Assembly: GCA_900553525.1 (NCBI GenBank)
Contig: USDZ01000035.1
Coordinates: forward strand, 1-12,751
From: an uncultured Oscillospiraceae bacterium
Lineage (GTDB): Bacteria > Bacillota > Clostridia > Oscillospirales > Acutalibacteraceae
Direction: 5' to 3'
Length of the DNA: 12,751 nucleotides
The position numbers were made by a program, and so were the translations under genes. Positions 1-7,391 of this stretch are shown piece by piece (the first letter of the stretch is position 1; every line of letters starts with the position of its first letter). The notes under the pieces are model-generated. The model was not told where the DNA came from, did no database searches, and saw nothing but the letters and a program-made list of their open reading frames with translations.

Positions 1-2376
1 GCCTTGGGGGTGGAGGGGGGCTGCAATGTCCAGTTTGCCCTGAAACCGGATTCTCGGGAATATGCGGTTATTGAGGTCAACCCGCGTGTCTCCCGCTCTT
101 CGGCCTTGGCGTCCAAGGCCACCGGTTATCCCATTGCCAAGGTGGCCTGCAAAATCGCGATCGGTTACCATCTCGACGAAATCGTCAACGCCGTCACCGG
201 TAAAACCTATGCCTGTAACGAACCGGCGGTGGATTACTGCGTCATCAAATTTCCAAAATGGCCCTTTGATAAATTCGTCTATGCCGACCGCCGCCTGGGT
301 ACCCAGATGAAGGCGACGGGAGAGGTTATGTCCATCGGTTCGGGTTTTGAAATTGCCCTGATGAAGGCCGTGCGATCCATCGAATTGGGGATCGACACCC
401 CGAATCTTCCCAAGCTGGAGAAGAAGAGCGACGAGGAGATCCGGGAAATCATCGCCCACATGGACGACGAGCGGCTTTTTGCGATCTATGCCGCCCTCAA
501 GCGCAACATGATGACTCCGGATGAAATATTCGATATGACGAAGATTGACCGCTGGTTTCTGTCGAAACTCAATCGGCTGGTGGTGATGGAAAAGGAACTG
601 GCTACCTCTGTCCTTGATGAGGAAACCTATCTTCGGGCGAAAAAACTGGGTTTCCTGGACAGCACCATTGAACGGCTGTCGGGGCAAAAGCCACCGGTCA
701 GCCGCCATGCATCTTACAAAATGGTGGACACCTGTGCCGCTGAATTCGACGCCGAGACTCCCTATTTTTATTCCACTTGGGATGAGGAGAATGAGGCCGC
801 CCTGCACAATGCTAAGCTGGCCACGGGGAAGAAGCGGGTCGTGGTTTTTGGTTCAGGCCCCATTCGGATCGGCCAGGGAATTGAGTTTGACTATTGTTCG
901 GTTCACTGTGTCCGTACTTTGAAAAAGTTGGGATATGAGGCGATCATCGCCAACAACAATCCGGAAACCGTCTCCACCGACTTCGATACCGCCGACCGGT
1001 TGTATTTTGATCCGCTTACCCCCGAGGATGTGGACAACGTCCTGGCTACCGAACAGCCCTATGCCGTGGTGGTCCAGTTCGGCGGACAGACGGCCATTAA
1101 ACTGACCAAGCACTTGGAGAAGCAGGGCGTGAAAATCCTGGGGACTCCGGCGGACAGCATCGATGCCGCGGAGGATCGGGAACGGTTCGATGAATTGCTG
1201 GAACACTGCGGTATTCCGCGCCCGGAGGGCACCACCGTGATGACCGCCGAGGAGGCACTGGAAGCCGCCCGCAAGCTGGGATATCCGGTGTTGCTGCGCC
1301 CCTCTTATGTGTTGGGGGGGCAGAATATGATCATCGCTTACGATGACAACGACGTGACCGAGTATATGGCCATCATCACGTCCCATAAACTGGAGAATCC
1401 GGTGCTCATCGACAAGTATCTGATGGGCAAGGAGGTCGAGGTGGACGCCATCTGTGACGGCGAGGATTATCTCATCCCCGGCATCATGGAGCATGTGGAG
1501 CGGGCGGGTGTCCATTCGGGCGACTCGATTTCGGTTTATCCCACCCAGACCCTCAGCGAAACGATCCGGAAGACCATTATCGATTATACCGGCCGCCTCT
1601 CCAAGGCTTTAAAGGTGGTCGGTCTGGTCAATATCCAGTATGTGGTGTATCAGGACACGGTGTATGTGATTGAGGTCAATCCCCGTTCCTCCCGTACAGT
1701 GCCCTATATCAGCAAGGTGACGAATGTGCCGATGGTGGAATTGGCCACCCGCTGCATGTTCGGAGAAAAGCTGGCCGACATGGGGTACGGCACCGGCCTT
1801 TATCCGGAGAGAGAATATGTGGCGGTTAAGGTGCCGGTTTTCAGCTTTGAAAAACTGCGGGATTTGGACGTACAACTGGGGCCGGAGATGAAGTCCACCG
1901 GCGAGGTGCTGGGTCTGGCCAGGAGTTTCGACGATGCCCTGCTCAAGGGCTTGGTGGCTGCCGGATACAAAATGAAAAAATCCGGGGGCGTTCTGATCAC
2001 GGTGCGGGATTCGGACAAAAACGAGGCTCTGCATGTGGCCGACCGTTTTCGATCTCTGGGCTTCGATCTCTATGCTACAGCCGGTACGGCGAACCGCCTG
2101 AATAAGGAAATGATCCCAGCCTCAGCCGTGCGGAAACTGCATGAGGAACATCCCAATATCGCCGACTTGCTGGAAAGCGGCAAGATCGACTATATCCTGT
2201 CCACCGACGCCCACGGGCGGGATCCCAAACTCGCCAGCGTGCGGATGCGCCGCTTGGCGGTGGAGCAGGCCATACCGGTCTTCACCTCAGTGGATACGGC
2301 GGAAGCTATGCTGCGTTGTCTGTCCATGGACCAGACCATGGCTGAGATGGAACTCATCGACATCACCAAAATCTGA
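1..2376 (+). CDS. carB: Carbamoyl-phosphate synthase large subunit (5'-truncated by window edge)
   Basis: CarB makes carbamoyl phosphate from bicarbonate, glutamine-derived ammonia and two ATP in the cytoplasm, with CarA as the glutaminase partner, for pyrimidine and arginine synthesis. The reading frame is open from base 1, so the gene starts upstream. The 791 visible codons match E. coli CarB from about residue 283 of 1073. In order I see the end of the first ATP-grasp domain (IEVNPRVSRSSALASKATG, about 75-130), the oligomerisation region (about 400-830), the second synthetase half beginning at VVVFGSGPIRIGQG (841), its ATP-grasp with VLIDKYLMGKEVEVDAICDG and IEVNPRSSRT (about 1400-1700), and the C-terminal MGS-like allosteric domain from about 1975 (SGGVLITVRDSD, then ATAGTA). 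A TTG at 4 is not a credible start because it lies inside the first ATP-grasp domain. pyrK follows 51 bases later, so this is a pyrimidine-operon copy. No frameshift or missing block is visible. Confidence 0.97.
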   Translation, partial: ALGVEGGCNVQFALKPDSREYAVIEVNPRVSRSSALASKATGYPIAKVACKIAIGYHLDEIVNAVTGKTYACNEPAVDYCVIKFPKWPFDKFVYADRRLGTQMKATGEVMSIGSGFEIALMKAVRSIELGIDTPNLPKLEKKSDEEIREIIAHMDDERLFAIYAALKRNMMTPDEIFDMTKIDRWFLSKLNRLVVMEKELATSVLDEETYLRAKKLGFLDSTIERLSGQKPPVSRHASYKMVDTCAAEFDAETPYFYSTWDEENEAALHNAKLATGKKRVVVFGSGPIRIGQGIEFDYCSVHCVRTLKKLGYEAIIANNNPETVSTDFDTADRLYFDPLTPEDVDNVLATEQPYAVVVQFGGQTAIKLTKHLEKQGVKILGTPADSIDAAEDRERFDELLEHCGIPRPEGTTVMTAEEALEAARKLGYPVLLRPSYVLGGQNMIIAYDDNDVTEYMAIITSHKLENPVLIDKYLMGKEVEVDAICDGEDYLIPGIMEHVERAGVHSGDSISVYPTQTLSETIRKTIIDYTGRLSKALKVVGLVNIQYVVYQDTVYVIEVNPRSSRTVPYISKVTNVPMVELATRCMFGEKLADMGYGTGLYPEREYVAVKVPVFSFEKLRDLDVQLGPEMKSTGEVLGLARSFDDALLKGLVAAGYKMKKSGGVLITVRDSDKNEALHVADRFRSLGFDLYATAGTANRLNKEMIPASAVRKLHEEHPNIADLLESGKIDYILSTDAHGRDPKLASVRMRRLAVEQAIPVFTSVDTAEAMLRCLSMDQTMAEMELIDITKI

Positions 2377-2427
2377 TCAATTTGGGGGCACGGAGGGAAT
2401 CCAGCCGTGTCCGGAAAGGAAACCGCT

Positions 2428-3204
2428 ATGCGTTACACGCAGGAGCAGGCGGCGATCCTTCATATGGAGGAGATCGCTCCCGGAATCCACAACATCGTTT
2501 TATCCGCGAAAACAATCGCATCCGCCGCAGCCGCAGGACAGTTTGTACAGATTTTATGCGAACCCTATCAATTGCGCCGGCCTATATCCATAGCCGGTTT
2601 CGATTCGGCCCTGGGGATCCTCCGCCTGATTTTCGAAGTACGGGGAAAGGGGACGGCGTGGCTAGCGGAACGAAGAGCGGGCGAGAGTTTGGATTTGATC
2701 GGCCCGTTGGGGCACGGTTTTCCGCTGGACTCCCCTTCAAAAAAAGCGGTGCTGGTGGGGGGCGGTATCGGCACGCCGCCACTGCTGCCGGTGGCGCGGT
2801 TTTACGGGGATAACGCCACGGTTATTACCGGGTTCCGTACCGCATCCGCTGCGATTTTGCAGGGAGATTTCGCTGCGTCCGGGGCCGAGACAGTCCTGTG
2901 CACCGACGACGGGACTGCCGGATTTCACGGTTTTACTACGCAGGCGCTGGAGCAGCGGCTCGCTCGGAGTCCTGCGGACGTGCTATACGTCTGCGGGCCT
3001 AAAGGGATGATGAAAGAGGCCGCCAGGTTGGCGGAAGCTGCCGGAGCCGTCTGTTACGTTTCCATGGAGGAGCGGATGGGCTGCGGAATCGGGGCCTGCC
3101 TCGGCTGCACCTGCAAGACAAAAAATGACCGGGGGGAAACCCAGATGACACGGGTGTGTCTAAACGGCCCGGTATTCCGTTCGACGGAGGTGGATTGGAC
3201 ATGA
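2428..3204 (+). CDS. pyrK: Dihydroorotate dehydrogenase B, electron-transfer subunit PyrK
   Basis: PyrK carries FAD and a [2Fe-2S] cluster and passes electrons from the PyrD flavin to NAD+, in a heterotetramer with PyrD. The 258-residue product is close to the 256 of B. subtilis PyrK. An FAD-binding RRPIS motif lies near residues 50-54, GPLGHGF near 92-98, and the nucleotide-binding VLVGGGIGTPPLLP near 108-121. The iron-sulphur cysteines are C219, C224, C227 and C244, in MGCGIGACLGC and VCLNGPVF. I chose ATG 2428 because AAGGA (2416-2420) sits seven bases upstream and the N-terminus then aligns with known PyrK. An in-frame GTG at 2407 with GGAGGG (2392-2397) nine bases upstream is a real alternative and would add seven residues. 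The stop overlaps the pyrD start (ATGA, 3201-3204), which suggests translational coupling of the two subunits. Confidence 0.95.
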   Translation: MRYTQEQAAILHMEEIAPGIHNIVLSAKTIASAAAAGQFVQILCEPYQLRRPISIAGFDSALGILRLIFEVRGKGTAWLAERRAGESLDLIGPLGHGFPLDSPSKKAVLVGGGIGTPPLLPVARFYGDNATVITGFRTASAAILQGDFAASGAETVLCTDDGTAGFHGFTTQALEQRLARSPADVLYVCGPKGMMKEAARLAEAAGAVCYVSMEERMGCGIGACLGCTCKTKNDRGETQMTRVCLNGPVFRSTEVDWT

Positions 3205-4118
3205 GCGATCTGCGGGTAAACCTCTGCGGAGTGGAGCTGAAAAATCCTGTCATCGCTGCTTCCGGCACTTTTGGATACGGGATGGAATATACCGAATTTT
3301 ATCCCATTTCCAAGCTGGGGGGAATCTCGTGCAAAGGGACGACACTCAAAGAGAGGCAGGGAAACCTCGCGCCCCGCATCGCGGAGACGCCCTCCGGTAT
3401 GCTGAACAGCGTGGGATTACAGAATCCCGGAGTGGATGTCTTCCTATCCACCTATCTGCCTTGGCTCAAGGGGCAGGACACTGTGGTGATCGCCAATATA
3501 GCGGGCCACAGTGTAGAGGAATACGGGGAAATGGCAGATCGGCTGCGGGACAGTGCGGTGGACATAATTGAACTGAATATTTCCTGCCCCAACGTCAAGG
3601 AGGGCGGAGTGAACTTTGGTACCTCCTGCGGCAGTGTGGAGGCGGTGACGGCACTGGTGAAAAAACGGTGCGGGGATAAACCCCTGATGGTCAAGCTGAC
3701 CCCCAATGTGACCTCCATCGGTGAAATCGCAGCGGCAGCCGAGGCCGCCGGGGCGGACTGTCTCTCTCTGATCAATACGTTGACCGGCATGCGGGTGGAC
3801 ATCCGTTCCCGCCGGCCCATCCTGCGCAACAACACCGGCGGGCTCTCGGGTCCCGCGGTCTTTCCCGTGGCGGTTCGGATGGTACATGAGGTCTACCGCC
3901 GGGTCCAGATCCCGGTAGTGGGAATGGGTGGAATTTCCACCTGGGAAGACGCGGCGGAAATGATGATCGCAGGTGCCGCCGCCGTGCAGATCGGGGCCGC
4001 CAATTTTCGGGATCCTTATGCTATGCCGAAGATCATCGACGGGCTGGCCGCCTTTGCGGACAGCCAGAATCTCTCGAGTATCACGGAACTGACCGGAACT
4101 TTGCAGGAGTGGAGTTGA
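3201..4118 (+). CDS. pyrD: Dihydroorotate dehydrogenase B, catalytic subunit (class 1B)
   Basis: This FMN-containing TIM-barrel enzyme oxidises dihydroorotate to orotate, the fourth step of UMP synthesis, in the cytoplasm. At 305 residues it matches class 1B enzymes (about 305-311). Visible motifs are PVIAASGTFGYG (16-27), ISCKGTT with Lys45, NSVGLQNPG (69-77), the active-site loop NISCPNV with the class-1 catalytic Cys129, VKLTPN with Lys165, INT (191-193), GGLSGPA (213-219) and the phosphate-binding VVGMGGI (239-245). The cysteine base, instead of serine, separates it from the membrane class 2 enzymes. The start ATG at 3201 has GGAGG (3186-3190) ten bases upstream and overlaps the pyrK stop by four bases. 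A longer reading from 3156 would lie inside pyrK coding sequence and is not favoured. pyrK next door supplies the NAD+ electron acceptor subunit. Confidence 0.96.
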   Translation: MSDLRVNLCGVELKNPVIAASGTFGYGMEYTEFYPISKLGGISCKGTTLKERQGNLAPRIAETPSGMLNSVGLQNPGVDVFLSTYLPWLKGQDTVVIANIAGHSVEEYGEMADRLRDSAVDIIELNISCPNVKEGGVNFGTSCGSVEAVTALVKKRCGDKPLMVKLTPNVTSIGEIAAAAEAAGADCLSLINTLTGMRVDIRSRRPILRNNTGGLSGPAVFPVAVRMVHEVYRRVQIPVVGMGGISTWEDAAEMMIAGAAAVQIGAANFRDPYAMPKIIDGLAAFADSQNLSSITELTGTLQEWS

Positions 4119-4127
4119 AGCTGTAAG

Positions 4128-4143
4128 GCCCGTCCGAGCGGGC
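4128..4143 (+). terminator. Weak terminator-like hairpin after pyrD
   Basis: Ten bases after the pyrD stop, GCCCG (4128-4132) and CGGGC (4139-4143) can pair over a six-base loop, and are followed by TGTTTCC. The stem is only five GC pairs (six with a G-T wobble) and the T-run is short and interrupted. It may give partial termination at the end of the pyrimidine operon, or be only chance. Confidence 0.3.
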
Positions 4144-4176
4144 TGTTTCCGCATCCGAGAGATAAGGAGGCCGAAC

Positions 4177-4827
4177 ATGACCACCCTATATTTAGTGCGC
4201 CATTGTGAGGCGATGGGGAATATCCGCCGCATTTTTCAGGGACACACCGATGAAGATATCAGTGAAAACGGACAAAGGCAGCTTGCACGGCTGACCGAGC
4301 GTTTTCGTGATATCCCGCTGGATGCCATCTATTCCAGCCCTTTGCGGAGAGCGTTGCGTACCGCCGAGGCGATTGACGGAGCCCGTGGCCTTCCGATTAC
4401 ACAGGACCGGCGGCTTATGGAGATCGACGGCGGGGTATGGGAAGGAAAACCCTGGAAAGCGTTGCCGCTGCTTTATCCCATACAGAGCCTGAAATGGTCC
4501 CGATCCCCGTGGGATTTTCACCCCCGCAGGGGAGAAGCCATGCGGGAGGTATTCGCCCGCATGGCGGAGGTGCTGGCCGAGATTGCGGCAGCGCATCCGG
4601 ACGGAACGGTAGCAGTCGCCTCTCATGGCTGTGCCATCCGCAACGCCCTATGCTGGGCCAAGGGATGGCCCATTGAAGGGCTCAATGAGGTGGCCTGGTG
4701 CGATAACACCGGGGTGAGTGTTCTGCGCTTCGATGAGGGCAGGGTACAGCTTGTGCTGGAAAACGACAATACCCACTTGAGTGAGGGGATTTCCACCTTT
4801 GCCAAACAGACCTGGTGGAAAAAGTAG
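4177..4827 (+). CDS. Histidine phosphatase superfamily protein
   Basis: This is a 216-residue cytoplasmic member of the branch-1 histidine phosphatases (phosphoglycerate mutase-like). These transfer phosphate through a phospho-histidine, but the substrate cannot be read from the sequence. The core residues are present: the nucleophile His9 with Arg8 in LVRHCEAMGN (the usual RHG is RHC here), Arg58 in YSSPLRRALRTAEAI, the acid Glu82 in MEIDGGVWEG, and the second histidine His150 in VASHGCAIRNAL. A Trp-rich stretch around 107-114 and a C-terminal QTWWKK are distinctive. The start ATG is well set by AAGGAGG (4164-4170) six bases upstream. It lies 58 bases after pyrD and 44 bases before ruvX, so it may be read through from the pyrimidine operon. 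Possible roles include alpha-ribazole phosphatase or a general small-molecule phosphatase. Nothing nearby (no cobalamin genes) favours one. Confidence 0.9.
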   Translation: MTTLYLVRHCEAMGNIRRIFQGHTDEDISENGQRQLARLTERFRDIPLDAIYSSPLRRALRTAEAIDGARGLPITQDRRLMEIDGGVWEGKPWKALPLLYPIQSLKWSRSPWDFHPRRGEAMREVFARMAEVLAEIAAAHPDGTVAVASHGCAIRNALCWAKGWPIEGLNEVAWCDNTGVSVLRFDEGRVQLVLENDNTHLSEGISTFAKQTWWKK

Positions 4828-4871
4828 GAGTCCGCATTTGGATACAGGCAGATGAGAGGGGAGGAGCCCGT

Positions 4872-5342
4872 ATGACGGACAGGCAAACCGGGCGATTGTT
4901 GGGGATCGATCTCGGAATGGTGCGGACCGGTTTTGCCGTGTCCGATCCCGGTGGCCTTCTGGCCTCTCCCGTCGGTACCGTGACGGAGCGGGATCTCGAA
5001 CGGCTGGCCGATCGCACCGTCCATATGGCGGCGGAACAGAAGACCGACCGAGTCGTATTGGGCTATCCCCGGAATATGGACGGTACACGGGGGGACAGTG
5101 CCCGCCGTGCGGAAGAATTTGCCGCTTTGCTGCAAGCCAGGGGACTCGAAGTGATTTTTTGGGATGAACGGATGACCACCCTGTCTGCCATCGGCTATCT
5201 CAACCAGACCAATACCAGGGGTAAAAAAAGAAAAGCGGTTGTGGACACAGTGGCGGCGGTGATCATTTTGCAGGAATATCTCGATTCCCTCAAAAGCCGG
5301 TCGGACTGGGGCGAAACGCCGCCGACGGTTTCGGATCTGTAA
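4872..5342 (+). CDS. ruvX: Putative pre-16S rRNA nuclease / Holliday junction resolvase-like YqgF
   Basis: RuvX/YqgF is an RNase-H-fold nuclease. The family is credited with 5' maturation of 16S rRNA and was first proposed as a Holliday junction resolvase. The 156-residue product carries the family signature in order: LLGIDLGMVRTG with acidic Asp13 (9-20), VVLGYPRNMDGT (61-72), WDERMTT with Asp98 and Glu99 (97-103), and VVDTVAAVIILQEYL with Asp125 (123-137). The three acidic positions needed for metal binding are all there. ATG 4872 is chosen because AGGGGAGGAG (4857-4866) lies five bases upstream. An in-frame GTG at 4815 would lie inside the preceding gene and add 19 residues the family does not have. 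The tail after residue 140 is about 15 residues longer than in E. coli YqgF and looks unstructured. Confidence 0.93.
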   Translation: MTDRQTGRLLGIDLGMVRTGFAVSDPGGLLASPVGTVTERDLERLADRTVHMAAEQKTDRVVLGYPRNMDGTRGDSARRAEEFAALLQARGLEVIFWDERMTTLSAIGYLNQTNTRGKKRKAVVDTVAAVIILQEYLDSLKSRSDWGETPPTVSDL

Positions 5343-5372
5343 GGGCGCCTTTCGGCTCCGCATATCTTGTAT

Positions 5373-5399
5373 GGAAACCGCTTAAAATGAAAACGGATA
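5373..5399 (+). promoter_or_regulatory. Candidate ECF-sigma promoter upstream of the SGNH-sigV operon
   Basis: The 125-base gap between ruvX and the SGNH gene holds GGAAAC (5373-5378), then 15 bases, then CGGATA (5394-5399). This resembles the AAC / CGT pattern of ECF promoters, but the -10 has CGG instead of CGT and the spacer is a base or so short. It is placed where an autoregulated SigV operon would need a promoter. I see no good sigma-A promoter in the same gap. A TATAAA at 5448-5453 lacks a -35 at the right distance. The call rests on pattern and position only. Confidence 0.25.
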
Positions 5400-5467
5400 T
5401 AGAGGACAACTTTTTGATGGCCTGCGGCATCTTACAGACAGAATCGGTATAAAGTGAGGATCCAAAC

Positions 5468-6340
5468 ATGGGTAAATCGGTGTTTGAGCGGAGGGACCGC
5501 AGACCTTTCATCAAAAATATAGTGCTCGGCATTGTCGGGGCGGCGTTATGCGTATGGGGAATCGTGGCGTTATTCGCCGTACTCAACGGGGAGAGATTGA
5601 AGACTGAGGGGAACTTCACGTCCTCTCTTCCGCAAGACGGTCCATCTTCGATGGAACCGGAAACGAACCCCGATCCAACTGCGGGTACCACTACGCCTAC
5701 GACCGATACCGCCGTGTCTTCATCCGATACCGCCGATTCTTCAAATTCGGGTTTTGCACAGGAGAATGCCGCTTATTTTGACGACGCGGTCTTCATCGGC
5801 GATTCCCGAACCGAGGGTCTGATGCTTTACGGGGGTATGCCCGAAGGGACGACATTCTATGCGTCCAAAGGACTGAATGTAAATACGGCCGGCACGACCA
5901 AGATACAAGACGGCGGAGAATCCATCACGATTATGGAGGGGCTCAGGCGCCATGCATTTAAAAAGGTCTATGTCATGCTGGGGGTCAATGAACTTGGCTG
6001 GACCTCGGAAAACGTCTTTATCGCCCGTTACGGCGACTTACTCGACGGGATCCGGGAAGCCGTTCCGGATGCGGTTATCTATGTGCAATCCATTTTGCCT
6101 GTGAGCCAGGCCAAATCGGACAGTTCTGTGTATACGAACAGCCGGATCCAGCTTTATAACAACTTGATTATCCAGATGTGTGAGGAAAAACAGGCGGTGT
6201 ATCTGAATGTCGCCGAGGCTGTACAGGATGAAAACGGCGTGCTTCCGGATGAAGCGACGGTAGACGGGGTCCATCTGAAACCCGCGTATTGTGTGAAATG
6301 GAAGGATTACATTGTTACCCACACCGTATCGAATGAATAG
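5468..6340 (+). CDS. Membrane-anchored SGNH/GDSL-type hydrolase or acyltransferase domain protein
   Basis: This 290-residue protein has a short basic N-terminus, one membrane helix (about 15-40), a Ser/Thr/Pro/Asp-rich linker (about 50-96) and an extracellular SGNH domain (about 100-285). The SGNH blocks are visible: VFIGDSRTEG with nucleophile Ser113 (block I), MLGVNELG with Asn174 (block III), and DGVHL with Asp266 and His269 (block V). Gly135 in SKGLNV may be the block II glycine. Family members are esterases or transfer or remove acyl groups on wall polymers. The start has GTGAGGA (5454-5460) seven bases upstream. The gene heads a close-packed set with DUF4358, sigV, rsiV, MBOAT and DHHW genes, so I infer a role in O-acylation of the envelope. 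It could act as a second transferase or as a de-acylase. No exact name is justified. Confidence 0.88.
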   Translation: MGKSVFERRDRRPFIKNIVLGIVGAALCVWGIVALFAVLNGERLKTEGNFTSSLPQDGPSSMEPETNPDPTAGTTTPTTDTAVSSSDTADSSNSGFAQENAAYFDDAVFIGDSRTEGLMLYGGMPEGTTFYASKGLNVNTAGTTKIQDGGESITIMEGLRRHAFKKVYVMLGVNELGWTSENVFIARYGDLLDGIREAVPDAVIYVQSILPVSQAKSDSSVYTNSRIQLYNNLIIQMCEEKQAVYLNVAEAVQDENGVLPDEATVDGVHLKPAYCVKWKDYIVTHTVSNE

Positions 6341-6382
6341 ACGGTGCAATAGACAACGGAGAAAAGGAGTCGATGGTAAAAG

Positions 6383-6847
6383 ATGAAAAAGGTGCGTATG
6401 GGGGCGCTGCTTCTGGGTTTGCTGTTGGTCCTGGCCGGTTGCGGCAAACAGGAGGCAAAAGAGGTGGAGCCGTCGGTTTTGGCGGATACGCTCAACAGCA
6501 CGCTGACCTTCCAGGATGAGATGACGTCGGTGGACACGGCGGCGGTGGTTCGCCTGTATGGGATTGACGAGGCCGATATGACGGCTTATAAAGTGTATAC
6601 CAGCACGGGCGCCACAGCGGAAGAGATCGCGGTGTTCAAGGCCAAAGATGAGGAGGCGGCCGACCGTATCTATCAGGCGATGCAGACACGGGTGGAAAAC
6701 CAGAAAACCGCCTATGAGAGCTATAATCCAAACGAAATGAAAAAACTGCAGGACCCATTCATCCGGAAACAGGGTGTGATGGTGGTGCTCTGCATATCCG
6801 ATGACACGCCCGCGGCGGAACAAGCCGTCAAGGAGGCGCTCGGATAA
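6383..6847 (+). CDS. DUF4358 domain lipoprotein
   Basis: This is a 154-residue predicted lipoprotein of unknown function. The N-terminus has MKKVRM, a hydrophobic core and the lipobox LVLAGC, so the mature protein starts at lipidated Cys20 on the outer face of the membrane. The rest matches the DUF4358 pattern as I know it: VRLYGID (57-62), SGATAEEIAVFKAKDEEAA-like segment (74-93), TRVENQKTAYESYNP (102-116) and VVLCISDD (134-141). The nearest ribosome site, AGGAG (6365-6369), is 13 bases from the ATG, which is long. A TAA two codons upstream rules out an earlier in-frame start, and a later ATG at 6398 would lose the basic residues of the signal peptide. It sits 42 bases after the SGNH gene and 22 before sigV. 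The context suggests a role at the envelope, possibly with the acylation enzymes, but this is inference. Confidence 0.85.
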   Translation: MKKVRMGALLLGLLLVLAGCGKQEAKEVEPSVLADTLNSTLTFQDEMTSVDTAAVVRLYGIDEADMTAYKVYTSTGATAEEIAVFKAKDEEAADRIYQAMQTRVENQKTAYESYNPNEMKKLQDPFIRKQGVMVVLCISDDTPAAEQAVKEALG

Positions 6848-6869
6848 TCACGGCGAAGGAGACGGAGGA

Positions 6870-7391
6870 GTGGAAGGCCAGAGAGCGCTCATTACGGATT
6901 TCATTTATGAAAACCAGGAGTCGATGTATCGCCTGGCATTTGCCTATGTGCGAAGCCGGGAGGCGGCTCTCGATATTGTACAGGAAACCGTGGTGCAGGC
7001 GCTGACCCACGCGTCTTCTCTGCGAGCAGCCGAGGCTGTGAAAGCCTGGGTTTACCGCATTTTGGTCAATGAAAGCCTTGCCTATCTGCGCCGCAATAAG
7101 CGTTTTCTGCTGGTGGAGGCGCTTCCCGAAGAGGAAACGGTGGACGAGGATATCGGGGAAAGGCTTGATGTCTATCGGGCGGTGGAACGCCTGGATCCGA
7201 AATTCAAAACGGTTGTAATGCTGCGCTTTTACGAAGATATGAAGCTGGAGGATATCGCCCGCATTACCGGGACCAATCTTAATACCGTCAAATCTCGTCT
7301 ATATACGGCGCTCGGCCGTCTAAAGGAAGAACTGGGCTGCGAAGCTGGACCGGGGGACGGGCAATACCCAAAAGGGGGGGATACAGGGTGA
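6870..7391 (+). CDS. sigV: ECF RNA polymerase sigma factor, SigV type
   Basis: This 173-residue ECF sigma factor resembles B. subtilis SigV along most of its length. Region 2 is at about 13-78, with YRLAFAYVRSREAALDIVQE and WVYRILVNESLAYLRRNKR. Region 4 is at about 103-155, with VVMLRFYEDMKLEDIA and the helix-turn-helix TGTNLNTVKSRLYTALGRLK. There is no SnoaL or other extra domain. GTG 6870 is chosen because AAGGAG (6856-6861) lies eight bases upstream and the N-terminus then fits the family. An in-frame ATG at 6801 would overlap the DUF4358 gene by 47 bases. The stop overlaps the next gene's GTG by four bases (7388-7391), which suggests coupled synthesis with its anti-sigma. In B. subtilis SigV is released by lysozyme and activates its own operon. 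The same logic is inferred here from the paired RsiV. Confidence 0.93.
   Translation: MEGQRALITDFIYENQESMYRLAFAYVRSREAALDIVQETVVQALTHASSLRAAEAVKAWVYRILVNESLAYLRRNKRFLLVEALPEEETVDEDIGERLDVYRAVERLDPKFKTVVMLRFYEDMKLEDIARITGTNLNTVKSRLYTALGRLKEELGCEAGPGDGQYPKGGDTG

Noticed and set aside
853..1515. 220-residue open frame on the minus strand
   Set aside because: It is antisense to the second half of carB, with His/Gln/Arg-rich composition and no recognisable domain.
3444..4232. 262-residue open frame on the minus strand
   Set aside because: It is opposite pyrD and the start of the phosphatase gene, whose products are both clear. Its composition looks like an antisense shadow.
4815..4871. Longer ruvX start at GTG 4815
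   Set aside because: It lies inside the end of the phosphatase gene. ATG 4872 has a strong ribosome site and fits the family N-terminus.
5414..5453. TTGATG (5414-5419) with TATAAA (5448-5453) as a sigma-A promoter
   Set aside because: The spacer is 28 bases, far too long, and the -10 would lie on top of the ribosome binding site.
6801..6869. Longer sigV start at ATG 6801
   Set aside because: It would overlap the DUF4358 gene by 47 bases and add an Arg/Pro-rich leader not found in SigV. GTG 6870 has a well-spaced AAGGAG.
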